Source: Rhabdornis inornatus (taxonomy: Eukaryota > Chordata > Aves > Passeriformes > Rhabdornithidae). Taken from it: a stretch of 64,000 nucleotides of DNA. How positions within the stretch are numbered: the stretch's first letter is position 1; the number at the start of each line of letters is the position of its first letter. The position numbers and the translations under genes are program-made. The notes under the pieces are model-generated. The model was not told the origin of the DNA. It saw only the letters and a program-made list of their open reading frames with translations, and did no database searches. Shown here one piece after another: positions 62,347-64,000 of this stretch. The stretch is from the NCBI GenBank assembly GCA_013397075.1, contig VWZS01009602.1:157955-221954 (forward strand), written 5' to 3'.

Positions 62347-64000
62347 GAGGGTCTTTCTTTTCCTCTGCCCCCCTCCACCCCTGAAAAAATCCCTATTAAA
62401 AGCAAGCTCACCCCAGGGGATATTTTGTGGTTCAGCCATCCTTCACAAGCCTTAATTTCATTATTCAATACATCAGACAACTCAGATCAGAAAGTGATAT
62501 AAAGCAGTAATAACATGCACAGTAATGCCTCAGGAAACACTGGTCTTATTTTTGCAAAGAAAGTGGTAGGTAATGTGCTTAAACCCTCCAGTTCAGCTCC
62601 TGAGACTGACACAGAGGAGTTAAGCAAACACAGCAAATTTAACTGCACTCCCTCAGCCTGCAGGTATCCACTGACAAAGCTGCCAACACATACCAACAAA
62701 TTGTTTATACACTTCCTATAATGGTTAACTAATATCTCACTGCTGGGACACAAAGCCATTGTGATAATGTGCTTATCCCTAAACTAACGGGAAAGATGAA
62801 AAGCTTGCATGAGGATGCTCAAATTTTCAGACTTCATCACTGAAATTCTAGATCCTGTAAATCTCAGCCTTTTTAACAGAACTGCATTAATATGAAAACA
62901 AAACCTTGTGTTACTTTTAGTCTTACAATTAGAATTAAAATTTCATTGAATGATAGAGTTTTTTCTGACAGTGATGGAATTTGGGAATACATAAATTCTA
63001 GTACAATCCTTGTTCTTTTCTTCCTCGGATTGTATGGGGAAATCTTCCTCAGGACATTTCTGAAGGCAGAAAAAATTAAAAACTGAGTTTCATTCAACGA
63101 GTCAGTTTTGTCATATTTTGTGTACTTTTCCACTCTAATACAGGTGTGTGTGCCCACACAGCCTGAGAAGAATAAATAACATTTGAAGTGTGGGTTGTTC
63201 ACAAGAGGTTTGCTTCATCTATTTACTGCTCATTGTTAATGCTTTTAAATAACCACAGAAGTTATGGATCCACATTAGTTCTCCTTGCTCAGAATGATGA
63301 AACATTTGGGAAAGATGCTTAAGCTCCCACTGCCACTTTTTAATTCTGTCTTGGGTTTCCTCTCTCTTTGACACCATTCAGATTTTGAAGAGAAGCAATT
63401 TTAAACCTGAAGGTCAAAGAGCACCGTTGTCAAAAGGGATGGATGATAGAGTTAATGGGAGAAAGACAAGAAATTAAGTTTCTTTACCCTCTCCCCATTA
63501 AACACTAAAATTAAAGGAAAGAGAAAACAGAAATGACAGATGCAGCTAGGGACTATTTTTGCTATAGAGACTAAAAATTGATAAAAGAAAAATATTTATA
63601 TTTCTATGGCAGAAATCAGAGAATTGTAGAAGTATTAAGTAGGCATATAAAACATGCCATTATTATACTAGTAATATAAGGTTTATAAGAACAGTATAAT
63701 ATATTCCCAATAACAGAATCATATAAATCAGTTGACCAAAAAGCCAAAAATTTATTCTCACAGTATTTTCTTGTCCAAGTTTATTTTTTCCTCCCTTAAT
63801 TATTTTTACCAGAGGAGGTGCAATACTTTAAATTTATAATCTAAATATGTGATTCATAAAAAAGGCAAAAATGGCACACTTGGGAGGTCACACAATAACC
63901 ACACACATCCGTGTGCTACATCACAGTTAGGGGTGTGGGGGGTGTGTGTGTGTGCATTTATTATTGGGAATGAGATATAAAACTACTGTAGAAGCCTTCT

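Larger units (their letters stand above)
57996..64000. other. Non-coding DNA without a recognisable gene; possible regulatory stretches
   Basis: Unique AT-rich DNA. It includes a perfect hairpin at 58685-58710 and a very weak CR1-like stretch at 58925-59000. The texture at about 59280-59640 and 59940-60230 resembles conserved non-coding DNA. A-runs occur at 61721-61736 and 62327-62346, and a G/TG-rich spot lies at 63928-63954. No exon or RNA gene was recognised. Confidence 0.5.

Noticed and set aside
1..64000. CRISPR array, operon, prophage or bacterial mobile element
   Set aside because: Repeats here are contiguous minisatellites without spacers, and CR1/LTR content shows vertebrate nuclear DNA.
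1..64000. tRNA, 5S, U6 or other small RNA genes
   Set aside because: No B-box-like GGTTCGAATCC or other recognisable small RNA sequence was seen by eye. tRNAscan-SE and Infernal would be decisive.

Overview
The window looks like nuclear DNA from a bird, possibly a songbird. The strongest evidence is a set of CR1 LINE 3' ends, the dominant retroposon of birds and also common in other reptiles. They carry the ATTCTATG/TTCTGTGA octamer tail and the usual 3' region, and there is one solo LTR of a type I recognise from avian ERVL-like elements. A second LTR-like block resembles songbird LTRs from memory. The rest is AT-rich sequence with homopolymers, as expected for an avian gene desert or a very large intron.

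I find no protein-coding gene that I can support. No open frame has a recognisable domain or an exon structure. The longest frames (about 160-190 codons, positions 14742-15227 and 15501-16076) are artefacts of a GC-rich 55-bp minisatellite that lacks stops in most frames. Others come from a TG-rich tract (12119-12340) and a 21-bp minisatellite (27457-27624). The rest are no longer than chance predicts in 64 kb of AT-rich DNA. I saw no tRNA, rRNA or other structured RNA gene.

Layout: 1-8.1 kb is unique AT-rich DNA with an A/AATA-rich simple repeat at 5.1 kb. A CR1 3' end (+) lies at 8.2-8.5 kb and a TG-rich tract at 12.1-12.3 kb. Two arrays of one 55/48-bp minisatellite lie at 14.9-15.1 and 15.6-15.9 kb, followed by AT-rich DNA (16.5-17.3 kb) that resembles conserved non-coding sequence. 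A 14-bp repeat (x4) lies at 20.6 kb and a 21-bp minisatellite (x8) at 27.5 kb. Further elements are a CR1 (+) at 31.5 kb, a T29 run at 35.6 kb, a solo LTR at 36.8-37.4 kb, a well-preserved CR1 (+) at 43.4-43.7 kb, a CR1 (-) at 49.9-50.1 kb, an LTR-like block at 52.7-53.3 kb, and old CR1 pieces (-) at 54.6 and 57.8 kb. The last 6 kb is unique DNA with a perfect short hairpin (58.7 kb), an A20 run and a CpG-bearing, AP-1-containing segment at 62.0-62.4 kb.

The most unusual item is the paired minisatellite. Every clean unit carries an 8-bp inverted repeat around a GGGAGCTCCC palindrome, unit length alternates between 55 and 48 bp, and a consensus-like splice donor follows the first array. No operon-like or multi-gene system is visible.
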